64,000 nt of DNA from Allomyces arbusculus (Eukaryota; Blastocladiomycota; Blastocladiomycetes; Blastocladiales; Blastocladiaceae), in NCBI GenBank assembly GCA_027604705.1, contig JADHYV010000011.1, positions 372,001 to 436,000 of the forward strand, in the 5' to 3' direction. Each line of letters begins with the position of its first letter. The first letter of the stretch is position 1. A program made the translations under genes and the position numbers. Below the pieces are notes generated by a model. The model did not search any database. It was not told where the DNA came from and saw only the letters and a program-made list of their open reading frames with translations. Below, piece by piece: positions 22,086 through 33,039 of the stretch.

Positions 22086-24158
22086 TCACGCCCACAGCCA
22101 CGCCCACGGCCACCACCACCCGCGCCTGTCCGCGCCACTCGCGCGCCGCCCATGCGCACTATGCCACGTCGCACCCAACAACGCGTCCATGATGTGTTCG
22201 TTGGCGTTCACGTCGGTCGAGGTCAGCGACAACTCCGTCTCACGGCGGCGCAACCCTCGCAGGTACGCGCGATACACCGGACTGTGCATGATCCATTCGA
22301 AGACGGCACGGTCGCGCGGGTAATAGAAGACCATGCGCCGTCGATCGGCGGGGAGGAAATGGTTGGCCGCCATGAATTCCTTGCGCAGATGGTGCGGCAG
22401 GGCCAGGTGCCGGTCGTGCACGATGGCTTCGCCGGCTTTCAGGTAGTAGGCGTGCAACGCGGTCTGGGAGGACTCGTAGACGCCGAGCGCGCGCTCGACG
22501 CGATCTTGTGAATCGAGGAGCATGTCGGCGAGCACGTCTAGATGGAGCCAGCGGGTGAGACACAGGTCCAATTCGCAGTCAATGATAAATCGAACTGGTG
22601 GGACATACCTCGCAGCGTCTTGTTCCCGGCCATCAGCATGCGCTGCACGACCGCGTAATCGCCCAACTGGCCACCCAGCAGATCTACCACCACCTCGTCC
22701 GGCACGTTCCACCGCTCGTCGTCGACGTGCAGCCCTTTACACGCAGGCGTGCTACACGCGCACCGCAATTGCGCGACAAACTCGAGCAAGTCGTTGCGGT
22801 CCTCGACGTACGCGGTCGTCAGCAGCCGGTGCTGCGTCGCGTACCCGGGCTGGTCGCCGATCAGCTGAAAGTACTTGGCAAACGTGTTGAAGACGAGGAA
22901 AATGTCGACAAATCGGCCGGTTTCGTGAATGTGCCGCATCGTCGCCCCGAGTCGTGCGTCGTCAAAGACGTGTGCGAAATGGTCGGCCGAGTCGATGAAC
23001 AGCGAAATGCGCTCTCCGTCGACGAGCACGCGGCGCTGCAGTTCGTCGAGGAAATCTGGGTGGAGAAAGTCAGTTAAGGTCTCCCCAGAATCTTCATCAA
23101 GTGGGGAAGGGATGCGACGGACCAAAGAATCGCTCCGCGATAAACTCCTTGTCCATGTTGTTCACCTTGAACGCGTCGCGGAAATCAAGATAATACATCG
23201 ACGCCGGAATGGGCCTCCCCTCCTGCCGTGCCGCGATTGCGTCGTCGACATACTCGTTGAAGAGTTCCTGGATCACCAAACTCTTCCCTCCACCGGGCGG
23301 CCCAACCAACACGTTAAAGAACGATGATTGGAATGCGGCGCCCTCGGCCGCCGCACCCACGACCTGGTGACCCTGCAAGATATCGCGAATCTCGTCCTTG
23401 AGCGGGCGGCGGTCGCGGCACCGCTGGTCCGGTGCCGGCAGCGTGAATCCGGCGGTACGGTCGGGCGCCGACGACCACTGCACGTCGAGCAGTGAGTCCC
23501 ATTGCCGGCGCCGCTGGTGTTCGGCACGCCGTGCTTCTTCTTGCTCGGCCTCTTCCCGCAGCTTGGCCTCTTCGCGCTTCTTGGCCTCATGGCTGTAGTA
23601 CCAGGTGATTCCGGCACCAGCGAGAATGCCGAGGACGGAGGTGACGTTGAAGACGACCTGCGACGTGGACCGTTCGTCGAGAAAGGCGAGAATCGACTCA
23701 ACGGTCTCGAAATTGTACTCCCACCTGTTTCCGGGGCGTCAAAGTCAGACAGGCTCTCAACGTGTGCAATGTCAGAGCAACGTCGACACGTACGTGACTT
23801 TTGCCGTGAACCCGATTTTCTGCAAGACAATTGACATTTGCATATCAATCGGCTTCCCCGGCTGAATGATCCCGGGCTGCCGGAAATGCCGCTTGAGAAT
23901 CGACACGGCCGCGGACCGCTCGCGCTTGTACGCGTAGACGAGCCGCGCTGATGCGAATGGGTGCAGCAGCGAAAACTTGGGCTTGTCGTGGATCAGCTGG
24001 TGCGGCTTGTCGACGGGCGCGGCCGACGTGAGCATCCTTCGCCAAGACGACGATGCAACTTGCCATCCTGAACGTCGAGTAGTAGCGGCCGGGGGCGTGA
24101 ACAGCCGAACGGATGGCGGGAGGCGCATCAGATGCGGACGCGGAGCTCGGAGCGCCAT
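22086..24158 (-). CDS. Mitochondrial-type membrane P-loop ATPase (AAA/STAND-like), 621 aa
   Basis: Four exons (24158-23794, 23724-23123, 23055-22609, 22537-22086) are joined by introns of 69, 67 and 71 nt, each restoring the frame. The N-terminus (MALRAPRPHLMRLPPSVRLF, rich in Arg and lacking acidic residues) looks like a mitochondrial presequence. A membrane helix lies near residues 147-165 (SVLGILAGAGITWYY), followed by a charged coiled coil. The Walker A motif GPPGGGKS is near 263-270, and a Walker B-like ISLFIDSAD lies further on. The C-terminal half is helical, with no domain I can name. The role may be an inner-membrane ATPase or chaperone, but I do not know the family. A GTG upstream in frame is not a likely start, so the ATG at 24158 was chosen. 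The second intron has a weaker donor, GTCCGT. Confidence 0.75.
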
Positions 24159-24578
24159 CGTGGTGAAGATGAGTACGGCCGAGCGGCGCACCAGTTGCCG
24201 GGCTGGTGCTGCTCAGCGTGGTAAACACCTGGTGAGCACTTTCACTTGGCTCCCGGTCGGTACGTTGTCGGCTTCCTTTGTCAGTCGCGGAGAGTCCACA
24301 GGCGTCTGAGAGGAGAGGTTGAAGTGGCCCTCGGCGACATCACGCAGCCGAGCAGGGACCTGCTGCGCCTCGGTCGCTTTTCATTTTCTCACCTGACGTC
24401 CCGCACCTCATCCGCGAGACGCGCTGATCAAATGGCCGATTTTGGCACGATGCTCGCGCTGTTCTCAGCCCGGTGGCCAAGTCACGCCCCTGCAGCTAAG
24501 TCACCAACGACCTAGATCAACACGGCGCGGCGAGCGACGAGCCTGAAGCACAAGCTTGATTAATCCAAACCAGAATGT
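24159..24578. other. Intergenic: ATPase 5' region and NOL12 3' flank
   Basis: Both neighbours are on the minus strand. The region holds the ATPase promoter and the NOL12 3' end. Nothing else is seen. Confidence 0.5.
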
Positions 24579-25443
24579 TTATTTGCGACCCTTGCCGCCC
24601 TTCCCTCCCGCCTTCTTGAACGCCGGCTTGCGCGCCGTGCCCTTGAGCCCTGCGCGCGCGTCGCCCTTGCGCCCCTTACCCAACTGCCTCTTGCGTTCCG
24701 ACTGCCGCTCCTTCTTGGTCTCGTACTTGAACACCTTCTTTTTTGGCTTCTTGCGCGCCGGCAGAGCATCCGTGTCATCATCCTCGGCACCCCCCATTTC
24801 CTCATCCTCGTCGTCACTTGGTGCTGCAGCCGCCTCGGTTGCGGCCAGCATGGTTTTGCTCAACGTCGACAAATCGGCAAAGTACCCGTCGTCCGGACCA
24901 ATGCTCATTTCCGAGACGGTGACGGTCGTGTGCATTTGGTCGTTAGCGTATTCGGCAACGGCAGCCGCAGCTTTCGCGGCCTTGGCGTCGGCGTCGTGGC
25001 TGTCCTCGTCATCGCTCAATGACGGGTTGGCGAGACCGCCCTGGCGCTCCTGCTCCATGCGGCGCGCGAATTCGGCGAGAGCGCGGCGTTTCTAATTTGG
25101 ATACAACAAGATAAGCGTGATAATTCGACTGGGAAGCACGATGGGCGATGGGGCGCACCTCCGCGCGGTGCTCGTTGCGCTCCTTGCGTTCACGCATCTT
25201 GGCGTACTCGACGCGCTTCTTCTTGAGCTCCACTTTACGCTTGTGGAACCCCGTCAGGTAGTCCCTATCCTGCGGCGATCAGCACATGTTGCATCGGTGC
25301 GGAAGGTCCTGGTTGGCGGACGGGAGGCCAGAGGCGTACTTGCGCGCATCGTCGTCCCACTTGATTTCCAGGTCCTGTGCCTTTTGCTTGCGCTTGCTTT
25401 TCCAGACGCGAGCGCCGCGCGTCAGCGCCTCGATATTGTCCAT
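24579..25443 (-). CDS. NOL12: Nucleolar ribosome-biogenesis protein Rrp17/NOL12
   Basis: The family acts in the nucleolus in 5'-end processing of pre-ribosomal RNA. The three exons are 25443-25340, 25264-25159 and 25091-24579, with introns of 75 and 67 nt; total 240 residues. The hallmark is WDDDARKDYLTGFHKRKVEL, restored only when intron 1 uses the TAG at 25265-25267. It is followed by a long basic helix (KKKRVEYAKMRERKERNEH). The C-terminal half has an acidic segment (SDDEDEEMGGAEDDD) and a Lys/Gly-rich basic tail typical of nucleolar proteins. It is divergent from LTN1. An alternative acceptor (GCAG just upstream) would shift the frame at the motif. Confidence 0.9.
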
Positions 25444-25887
25444 AGTATTGGAATGCGGTGCGATCGGTGAAGTTGGGCGTGATGCACGAAGTGCTTGTCG
25501 TGCTTAAGGTGGCCATGACGGCTTGATGAGGGCGACTTCACGGCGTGTTGCGGTGGGGTGGATGTTGACGCGGTCAGGTGAGGCAGGCTGACTGGTCGCT
25601 GGCCTGGAAGAGGTCCCGGCAGTCGTTACTTCTGTCAAGTCATTTCCAGGTTGCACATCAGCGTCGTTGTCGTCGAGCCCGCCAGGAACCGCACACCAGA
25701 CCACGTCTGGTCATTGACCAAGTCGCTGCATTACAAGAAGAGCGGTTGGCGCGGACCGGCGCCGCCCATTCAAGTTGGATACCGGCCAAAACCCGCTGCG
25801 ATCCCGCCCGGCCTCTCTCTTCTGATTGAACAACACGCGGCGGCACATCCGCAAGACTCAACATCACCTCCCGACCAACCACCGACC
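25444..25887. promoter_or_regulatory. Shared 444-bp intergenic region of NOL12 and LTN1
   Basis: The divergent start codons of two ribosome-related genes bound it. It must contain both promoters. No individual element could be named. Confidence 0.5.
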
Positions 25888-28800
25888 ATGGGCAAGGACC
25901 GCACCGCGCAGCGGCTCAAGGGCAACGCGCAGCCCGCGTCATCCGCCAAGGCGCAGCTCGCCACCACCGCGTCTGCTGGTGCACGAACAGCATCGCCGAT
26001 CCCGGGCGGGTTCATTGGCTTTTCCGCGTTTGCCGATTCGTTCACGTCGCCATCAACGGCCGCGGCGCCCACGACACCGCCAACCGTCGCGTCGTCGCTC
26101 TCGGCCGATAATTTGCTCGCGCTCGCAGCCGACCCGGCGGTACCCGCTGATCTGGTCGTCGTATTTCGCAAACTCGCCAAGCGCGAGGCGATTACCAAGG
26201 TCAAGGCGCTCGAGGAGCTGAGAGAGTACTTGGCCGGTGGCGCGGGGAATTATGACGTGTTGTTGCCGCTATGGGTGCGGTCCAGGTGCTAGTTTGCTCG
26301 CTCGCGGCGAACAGTTGATTGACGTGCGCTTGTTTGCTTTTGTAGCCGAGCGTCTTCAGCCGGCTCGGCATTGACGCCGATAAGCGTGTTCGCGCTTTGA
26401 CATTCGAGATTCACGCATCACTTGTCAATTTCGGCAAGAAAAAGGTCGCACCCATGCTCAAGGACCTGATCACGACGTGGACGCTTGGGAGATTCGACAA
26501 GGACGTCGAGGCTCAGGCCAACAACGCTTTCTTGGTCAGTATTTGCTTCGTCCCCACCCACTCGCAGCTCAAACATGTTACTGACCTACTCCGTCGACGT
26601 TCCAGTCCGTCTTTCCGCCAGAAAAGCACGCCAACGTCATTAAGTTTTGCTGGGAAACTTTGATGAACGATCTGAGCGACTTGATTCTCGTCAAGGCGCC
26701 CGAGACGCTCAGCGACCCGCGATTCCACACCAAGGAGGAAATGGACCAAAAATACGCGCGCGTCGTCTATTGCTCGCTCTGTGCCGCTGGCTACTTGCTC
26801 GGTACGGCGCGACTCTTTGGTGGTCATATTGAGCGGCCATTCCCGGCTCACGTCCCGTCGAATTCATATAGATTTTGACACCGATATCCCGCTTATCTAC
26901 TCGCCCAACTTGACCAAGCACCTCAAGTCGCCCTTTGCCCCGATCCGCCGCGCCATGGGCATGCTGACCAAATCCCTGGTCAAGGCCGGCGCCGAGGTCC
27001 CTTGGCGCATGGACCTCGTCAAGCTCATTTGGGATGAGCGCATCGCTGCCGTGACCACCGAGTGGTGGGAGGCGCTCCTGCTGCTCTTCAAGCAGACGCC
27101 CGGCTGGGCGGCCGAGGTCGCAGCCGACAAGCAGTTCCCGAAAATCACCAAGCGCCTGCTCGCATTCATCATCGAGTCGGCACCGGCCCAGCCGCAAGTC
27201 TACCCGGCGCTCACCGTCTTCTTGTCGCTGTTTCTCGGGACAATCGACCTGCGCGCCGTATGGAAGGCTCTGCGCGATTCGAGCCGGCTCGGGAAAGTCA
27301 CGGTCCCGGCGGCACCGGCCTACTGGCTGTTTGTGCGAGACGTGCTCCTGCTCATGCGCAAGCACAATGATGCGGGACCGACCGACGCGGTCATGGAACT
27401 CGTGCAGGGGTATTTGCGCAAGAACGAGTGGACCACTGCCGTGATTGACGACCGGCCCGTGCTCAACGCGATCACGGTCCCGGCGCCCGATATGGCCGCG
27501 CGCGTCACGCAGTACATCAAGGAGAACATGACTTTTGTCGCGGCCAAGCGCACGGTCGCGCTTCTCACGGCGCTCCAGGCGCCCGACGCACTCGCGGCCG
27601 TTGCGCAGGACGCGCGGCAGATGCTCGACAAGGTGGCCGATTTGGCTGTGGCGCACCAGTTGACGGCGCTCGTCGCGCACGCACGCAGGTCGCATGTTGA
27701 AGGGATTGCGCCGCTCACGGCCGACCACGTGCAACGCGCGTGGGCGCACTGTGGCGAGTGCACGACGCAGACACTGGCACTACTCGCGCCGGGGGACGAT
27801 GCGGCCATCGCGTGGTTGGTGCAACAGTACGCGGCCGACGCACGGTACCCGCTGCACGAGCTTTTGCCTCACGTTCCAAAGGCCGTGTCCCCCGCATTGA
27901 CCCGATTCGTCATGGACCACTTGGATGCCGAGCACTTGCCAGTCTTGCGCGCGGCGAGCCAGGGGCTCGTCGACCGCGACACGCTCTTTGACCAGATCGT
28001 TGCTCGTGACCTTGTCGACCTGCTCCCGCTCGTCCTCGCCGCACGCCACGTCCGGTCGCTGTGCGTCGCCGCTTGGTGCCTGCGCCGGTGCAACGACGAA
28101 CAGTGGGTGCAGCTCGGCGTTGACGTGGATTTGACCGAGACGGTTGTTGACTGGCTCCTGGACGATACCGTATCAGCGGCCGAATGGGCCGGCAGTTTTG
28201 CGCGGGCCGGGAAACCGTACACCGCCCTCGTAGATACGCGCGTAGTCGACCGGCTCGCGCACGCGCCTGTCACTACCGTGCGCCGCGGGTTCCTCGATGT
28301 CGTGGAGGTCGATGAGACGCAGGCGGTGCCGGCGGGTCTCGTTGCCAAGCTGCGCGACTTGCTCTCGCGGGAATCCGACCTGGGCAATCCTGATTCGACT
28401 GAGTGGCTGCACCTGGTCGCACTCGTCGCCGCCGTAGACGACGCGCCGCTCCCGATCACGTCCGTGTCGCAGGAAGTGTTTGCCGAGTTGCTTCGCGATT
28501 ACTACGATACGGCACGCGGTACGCCGTCGGCAGCGGATTTGGCCGCTCTGGTCCTCGTCGCGCAGCGCGCGCGGCCGACCATGGCGACGATCATGGCGCT
28601 GCTCGACGTGACCACGTCCACGGACGCCCTCCGAGTCCTGGCCGCGGTTCTCGCTGGCGCCAAGCCCGACTCGGCCGTACTCGATACCAAGTGCGACGTG
28701 TGGATGCGGCAGGTGCTCACGACGCACAGCGTTGAGCACCTGATGTTGCTCAACGCGCTCGATTACGTTCCGCACGGAATCGACGACGCAGCACTTGTGG

Positions 28801-30386
28801 ATGCCGCGTTTGAGTTCCTGGGGACCGAGTCGATGGTGTGTCACGTGCATGTCGCGATGTTCTTGCGTCGGTACCCGACCGACCAGGCCGCGCAGTTTGC
28901 GTACGCGTGGCTTGAACTCGACGCGGTGCATCCGCTGGCGACGGCGTTGGTCGAACAGGTCATGGAGTTGGTGGCGACGATTGAGGTGGGCGACGACGAG
29001 CGCGAGTTCATCACGACGCGTGTTGTCGAGCTGTGGTTGGACGGGAAGACGGCGGTGGCGAGTTTGAGCAGTTATGTGGCGGAGCTTCAGTCTGGGTTGT
29101 TTGACGAGGGGAGGGTATGTTGTTCTGGCTCGCTTATCGATATTCGTTGTCCGCGGGCTTACGACTAATGACCCTGCATTCCAGCTTTACGAGCAGCTCA
29201 CGTCGCCGATCCGGCACGTGCAAGTCGCGGCGTTCCGCATCCTGTTCCGCAAGATTGGCCTCAAGGTCCAGGAGCTTTCGCTGCAACTCGAAATCAACAA
29301 CTACGACGGTACGATTCTGCTCGCACCCTCAATTATCCCGCCCAACGACGAATCTGACCCTCTCCACCGCCCCCCTTCAGAGCTCGCCAAGGATATTCAG
29401 CTGCACACGAACCTCGTCACTCTTCTCGCTGACCCAACCGCCAAACACTCGGCGCACGACGAATGGACTTGGCTATTGGCCTGGGCGTTGGTCTTCCGGC
29501 ACTTTGCGTCGGCGACGCTGCAGCTCAAGGTGTTTTGGATGGACACGTTCAAGATTGACGACTTGCTGCCGTACCTGATCGATCATCTCGACGTGGCCAA
29601 GAACCTCGGGCTCTGGGACGTGACCCAGATTGAGCCGAACGGGTGGCTCTTGGTCGATGACGAGGACATCGAGTTCCACGACCGCGAGCGCGAACTGCTG
29701 TGCGCGTACTTGTACTTCCAGGCGCTCGTGCATACGCCCGCATTGGCGCGCGCTTGGTGGACGGAATGCCGCGACCGTCAGTTGTGCAAGGCCGTGGAAA
29801 AGTACTGTGGCGTTGTCGCGATCGAGCGATCGTTTTTGCGGCCCTTTTACTCACCGTAATATTCCCGCAATCTCATAGGGTCACGACCGCGCACTTTTCG
29901 CCGCTGATCCTCGACCAAGAACTCGAGGCGCTCGACACGACCATGACCGACCTGTCTGTCAAAGTGCAGCGCTCCCCCTCGGGTGCGCAAGTCACGGCTG
30001 TCTACGAAATCGAGGACGCGGAGCTCGCTTTGCAGGTGACGCTCCCGTCGACCTACCCGCTGCGCAACGTCGAAGTCAGCGGCGGTGACCGTGTCGCTGT
30101 GTCCGAATCTAAGTGGCGCGCGTGGCTGCTCTCGTGCAAGTCGATTTTGGCCGTGCAAAACGCATCGATTGCCGACGCCCTGGCCATTTTCTTGCGCAAT
30201 ATCCAGTTGCACTTGCAGGGGGTCGCTGAGTGCGCAATCTGCTACTCGATTGTGAGTCTGGGGGACAAGTCGTTGCCGACCAAGCCGTGCCGGACGTGCA
30301 AGCACAAGTTCCACGGGTCGTGCCTTTACAAATGGTTCAAGTCGTCGCCGCAGTCGACGTGTCCGCTGTGTCGGTCGATGTTTTAG
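25888..30386 (+). CDS. LTN1: Listerin, E3 ubiquitin ligase of ribosome quality control
   Basis: Listerin binds stalled 60S subunits and ubiquitinates the trapped nascent chain. The six exons are 25888-26274, 26346-26534, 26606-26801, 26872-29114, 29185-29801 and 29879-30386. Introns are 70-77 nt, and the total of 1379 residues is somewhat shorter than the yeast protein. The N-terminus has the family pattern: a basic KGN stretch, GGFIGFSAFADSF, then ADLVVVFRKLAKREAITK. The long middle is HEAT-like helical repeat. The RWD-like region (LEALDTTMTDLSVKVQRS to SGGDRVAVSESKWRAWLL) precedes a C-terminal RING-CH: CAICYSIV, then KPCRTCKHKFHGSCLYKWF and STCPLCRSMF at the very end, all zinc ligands present. 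It is convergent with RPS5. Confidence 0.96.
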
Positions 30387-30842
30387 ATGCGTGGGGGAAC
30401 GGAGCGAGGAGGTGGAGTGGATAGTGAACAATTCAATGTATTCTAAGTTTTGGCTTCAGACCGACGGAGAGCGGAAAGTTGAATCAGAAGGTGACCAAAG
30501 CGAAGAGGCAACCGTCGACGTCACTTTTCGAATCTTCCAAGATTGAAGCAAAGGCAAGAGAAAGACGTCCACTACGGATCACCATCAAAGGATGTGGGCT
30601 GATCGCTATTTTGGCTTCAAAGGCAGTCGCGAAGCGAGGCGATGGACACCTGTGGACCGGTTTCACGACGATAAACTGCATTCTGACGATGAGAAGCGTT
30701 TGAAGGAATCGAAAGGCAAAACGAATTTGTAAACTAGCCCATGTATGAGATGCAAGAGCACGACCAGCGGCCACGACGTCCACTGACGCGCTCTCGCCAC
30801 CCCCGCACATCCAGCCAGCCGAATAGAAAACCCCGCACTTTT
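30387..30842. other. Convergent 3' flanks of LTN1 and RPS5
   Basis: The region is lower in GC than its neighbours. No gene is seen. It should contain both polyadenylation regions. Confidence 0.5.
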
Positions 30843-32018
30843 TTAACGGTTCGACTTGGCAACACGCTCGAGCTCGTCCTTCTTCTTGATGGCGTACGAG
30901 TTGGACGACCCCTTAGCGGCGTTGATCAGCTCGTCGGCAAGGCACTCAGCAATCGTCTTGACGTTGCGGAACGCAGCCTCGCGCGTGCCCGTCGTCAGGA
31001 GGGCGATCGCCTGGTTGACACGGCGCAGCGGCGAGACATCAACGGCCTGGCGACGGACGGTACCCTGCGAGCCAATACGCGTCGAGTCCTCACGGGGGCC
31101 CGTGTTGACAATGGCGTCGACGAGGATCTGGACCGGGTTCGCGTCCGTGAGCAGGTGGATGATCTCAAACGCGTGCTTGACAATACGGTTCGCCATGAGC
31201 TTCTTGCCGTTGTTGCGGCCGTGCATCATGAGCGAGTTGGTCAGACGCTCAACAATCGGGCACTGCGCCTTGCGGAAACGCTTCGCGGCGTAGCGACCGG
31301 CCGTGTGCGGCAGGTACATAGGCGACGAGATCTGGATGTAGTCCTAAAAGCACCAAGAAAATATCGCCATGGCCGCCGCGAAACCGCGAGTTTCGGAAAA
31401 ACCGCAAGAAAGAGCAGCCAGCGACACCGCGGTCAGTTAACCCATTCGTGAAGAAATGAAGCACGAAAACCAGAGAAATTGCGGGCCATTCGGCATGACG
31501 ACGGCGTTTTCGGCAAAGGGGCGACTAACGCAACAGGGGGCGGCGTTTTCGACAGGGGTGACCAAGCGACGGGAGTGCTCCGGCCGGTTCCACGGGAGCA
31601 AGCGTTCAGTCAGGCGTGAACCGAACAGTTCAGAGGTCTGACTGTTCAGCAGTTTCACGGGGTGCCGAGATTGCCGCGCGAGCGAGTATTTGCAGCGGAC
31701 CGCAGGAGTGCGAGTCGGGAAATTGGTTTTCGATTGTTCGGCAGCCGTTCGACAAACGGATGGACGGCCGTGGCCACCCCTGGCACAGCGTGATCCCGCC
31801 GAATTTCGTCGCCCCAATCCAACGCAAATTGTGCGAAACGTCGTCGTCAATTCCGCAAAGTGCCCGCAATTTTGTCTGGTGGTCGCGCGAGCGCTAAAGT
31901 TGTCGATACTCACCACCAGCGCCAGGTCCTTGACCTGGACCTCCTGGAAGGTCCACTTGCCAAAGAGCATCGGGGCCTCGTTGACGTCGTGGTTGATGAT
32001 TTCCGCGGGGAGAGCCAT
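30843..32018 (-). CDS. RPS5: 40S ribosomal protein S5 (uS7)
   Basis: This is a small-subunit protein of the head region near the mRNA exit. Exons are 32018-31914 and 31343-30843, joined in phase 0 across a 570-nt intron (GTGAGT to TAG), giving 201 residues. The product starts [20 protein letters not shown]. The exon junction falls in [12 protein letters not shown] and is followed by the nearly invariant core [45 protein letters not shown] and [20 protein letters not shown]. The first exon is short, as is common for ribosomal protein genes in early-diverging fungi. The intron is about eight times longer than most others in the window. It is divergent from the Dpy-30-motif gene. Confidence 0.97.
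31623..31647. other. Hairpin-forming near-palindrome inside the RPS5 intron
   Basis: GAACAGTTCAGA is followed, after two bases, by TCTGACTGTTC, its reverse complement lacking one base. The stem would have about 11 pairs with one bulge. It lies roughly mid-intron. No C/D-box snoRNA signature accompanies it. Confidence 0.5.
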
Positions 32019-32506
32019 TTTGCTGTTCAAAGTGGTGGTCGGGAGCGCAGAGGTTGGGCAGCGCAGAAACGGCGGCGGTGAGTGGTGCTGGTCATTTTGG
32101 GCATGCGCGCAACGGAATGGACGGGCGTGGGTTCAACCCATACCTAGCGACCAAAACCGCGAATCGAAAGAGACCGAGCAGCACAGGTGCAGAGGCGCTT
32201 GCTCGTTGCCGCGGTGCGCTCGCCAGGTCATTGAAGTGGCCTGTCACGTGCTCAAATCACCAATTTGTCTCCACTGTCTCCCCTGTGCTGGTTGACCTCT
32301 GGTCGCGCCGAACCACGAAGTCCAGCGACATCCAACCATACTCTCATCTCCTCGCTGCACGGGCTAGCCACGACCGCAACCACATATGAATAATAAGCGA
32401 CTTGCTGCAACCTCTCGCAACCGACTTGGGGTCGCCCTGGCTCGATCCTGCCCCAGCAACCTGCCATCCTCAAGCCCAAGGATTTGTGCTCACCAGCACA
32501 GCCACG
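32019..32506. promoter_or_regulatory. Shared 488-bp intergenic region of RPS5 and the Dpy-30-motif gene
   Basis: Divergent start codons bound the stretch. It must hold the strong RPS5 promoter. No motif was identified with confidence. Confidence 0.45.
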
Positions 32507-33029
32507 ATGACCGTCCCGCCTGCTGCGTATGCCCGGCCAGCCCCTCCGCCGACATTATCACCGTCACGATCGGTTGCCCAGCATCCGCCCTCTCCTCGTG
32601 CACGTGTCGTTCTTCCACCCCTCGAGCCTCTTACCGACCGAACCACGTCGCCGCACGCCAGCGATGCGACGGCGTACCTAAACGCGCACGTCTTCCCCGC
32701 TCTCGTCCCCGCCCTCGAGCAATTGGCACTCCATGTCGACTCGTCGCGCTCGCAAGACCACGCGCGCGCAGCGACGGCGATCGACCCGGTTGTTTGGCTT
32801 GCGCAGGTACAAGCGCTGGCCGTGAGCGACTTTCTGTTGGCAACGTAAAAGATGTGACGCGCCATGGGCTTCTGCGACGTAGTACCTCTACCGGCACAAC
32901 CCGAATTATTCCCCCGCGGCTGGTGCGGCACGAGATCGTCGAGCGACGGCGCCCGCTGTCCTGACGCTAGATCGGCGAGAGACATCCAAAGAGCTTGGCA
33001 TGGAAATAGGAAGTGGGCGACTGGGATGA
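32507..33029 (+). CDS. Small protein with a Dpy-30-like motif (about 149 aa)
   Basis: Exons 32507-32806 and 32883-33029 are joined by a 76-nt intron (GTACAA to TAG) in phase 0. The join creates the motif: YLNAHVFPALVPALEQLA in exon 1, then DPVVWLAQ directly continued by YLYRHNPNY in exon 2. A helix YLxxxVxPALxxAL followed by DPxxxLAxYLxxxNP is the dimerisation motif of Dpy-30 and of the C-terminal ends of axonemal proteins such as AK7 and NDK5. The N-terminal 60 residues are Pro/Ser-rich. The YLxxHNP ending fits the flagellar group better than the COMPASS subunit Sdc1. A further optional in-frame 48-nt intron (GTGCGG to TAG) could remove 16 residues near the end. Confidence 0.6.
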
Positions 33030-33039
33030 CTTGCATTGT

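Noticed and set aside
26709-27749. 346-codon minus-strand frame inside LTN1
   Set aside because: It is a shadow of the listerin exon 4 frame, which carries the family similarity.
31344-31913. C/D-box snoRNA inside the RPS5 intron
   Set aside because: I found no RTGATGA C box on the minus strand with a paired CTGA D box. An H/ACA RNA was not tested.
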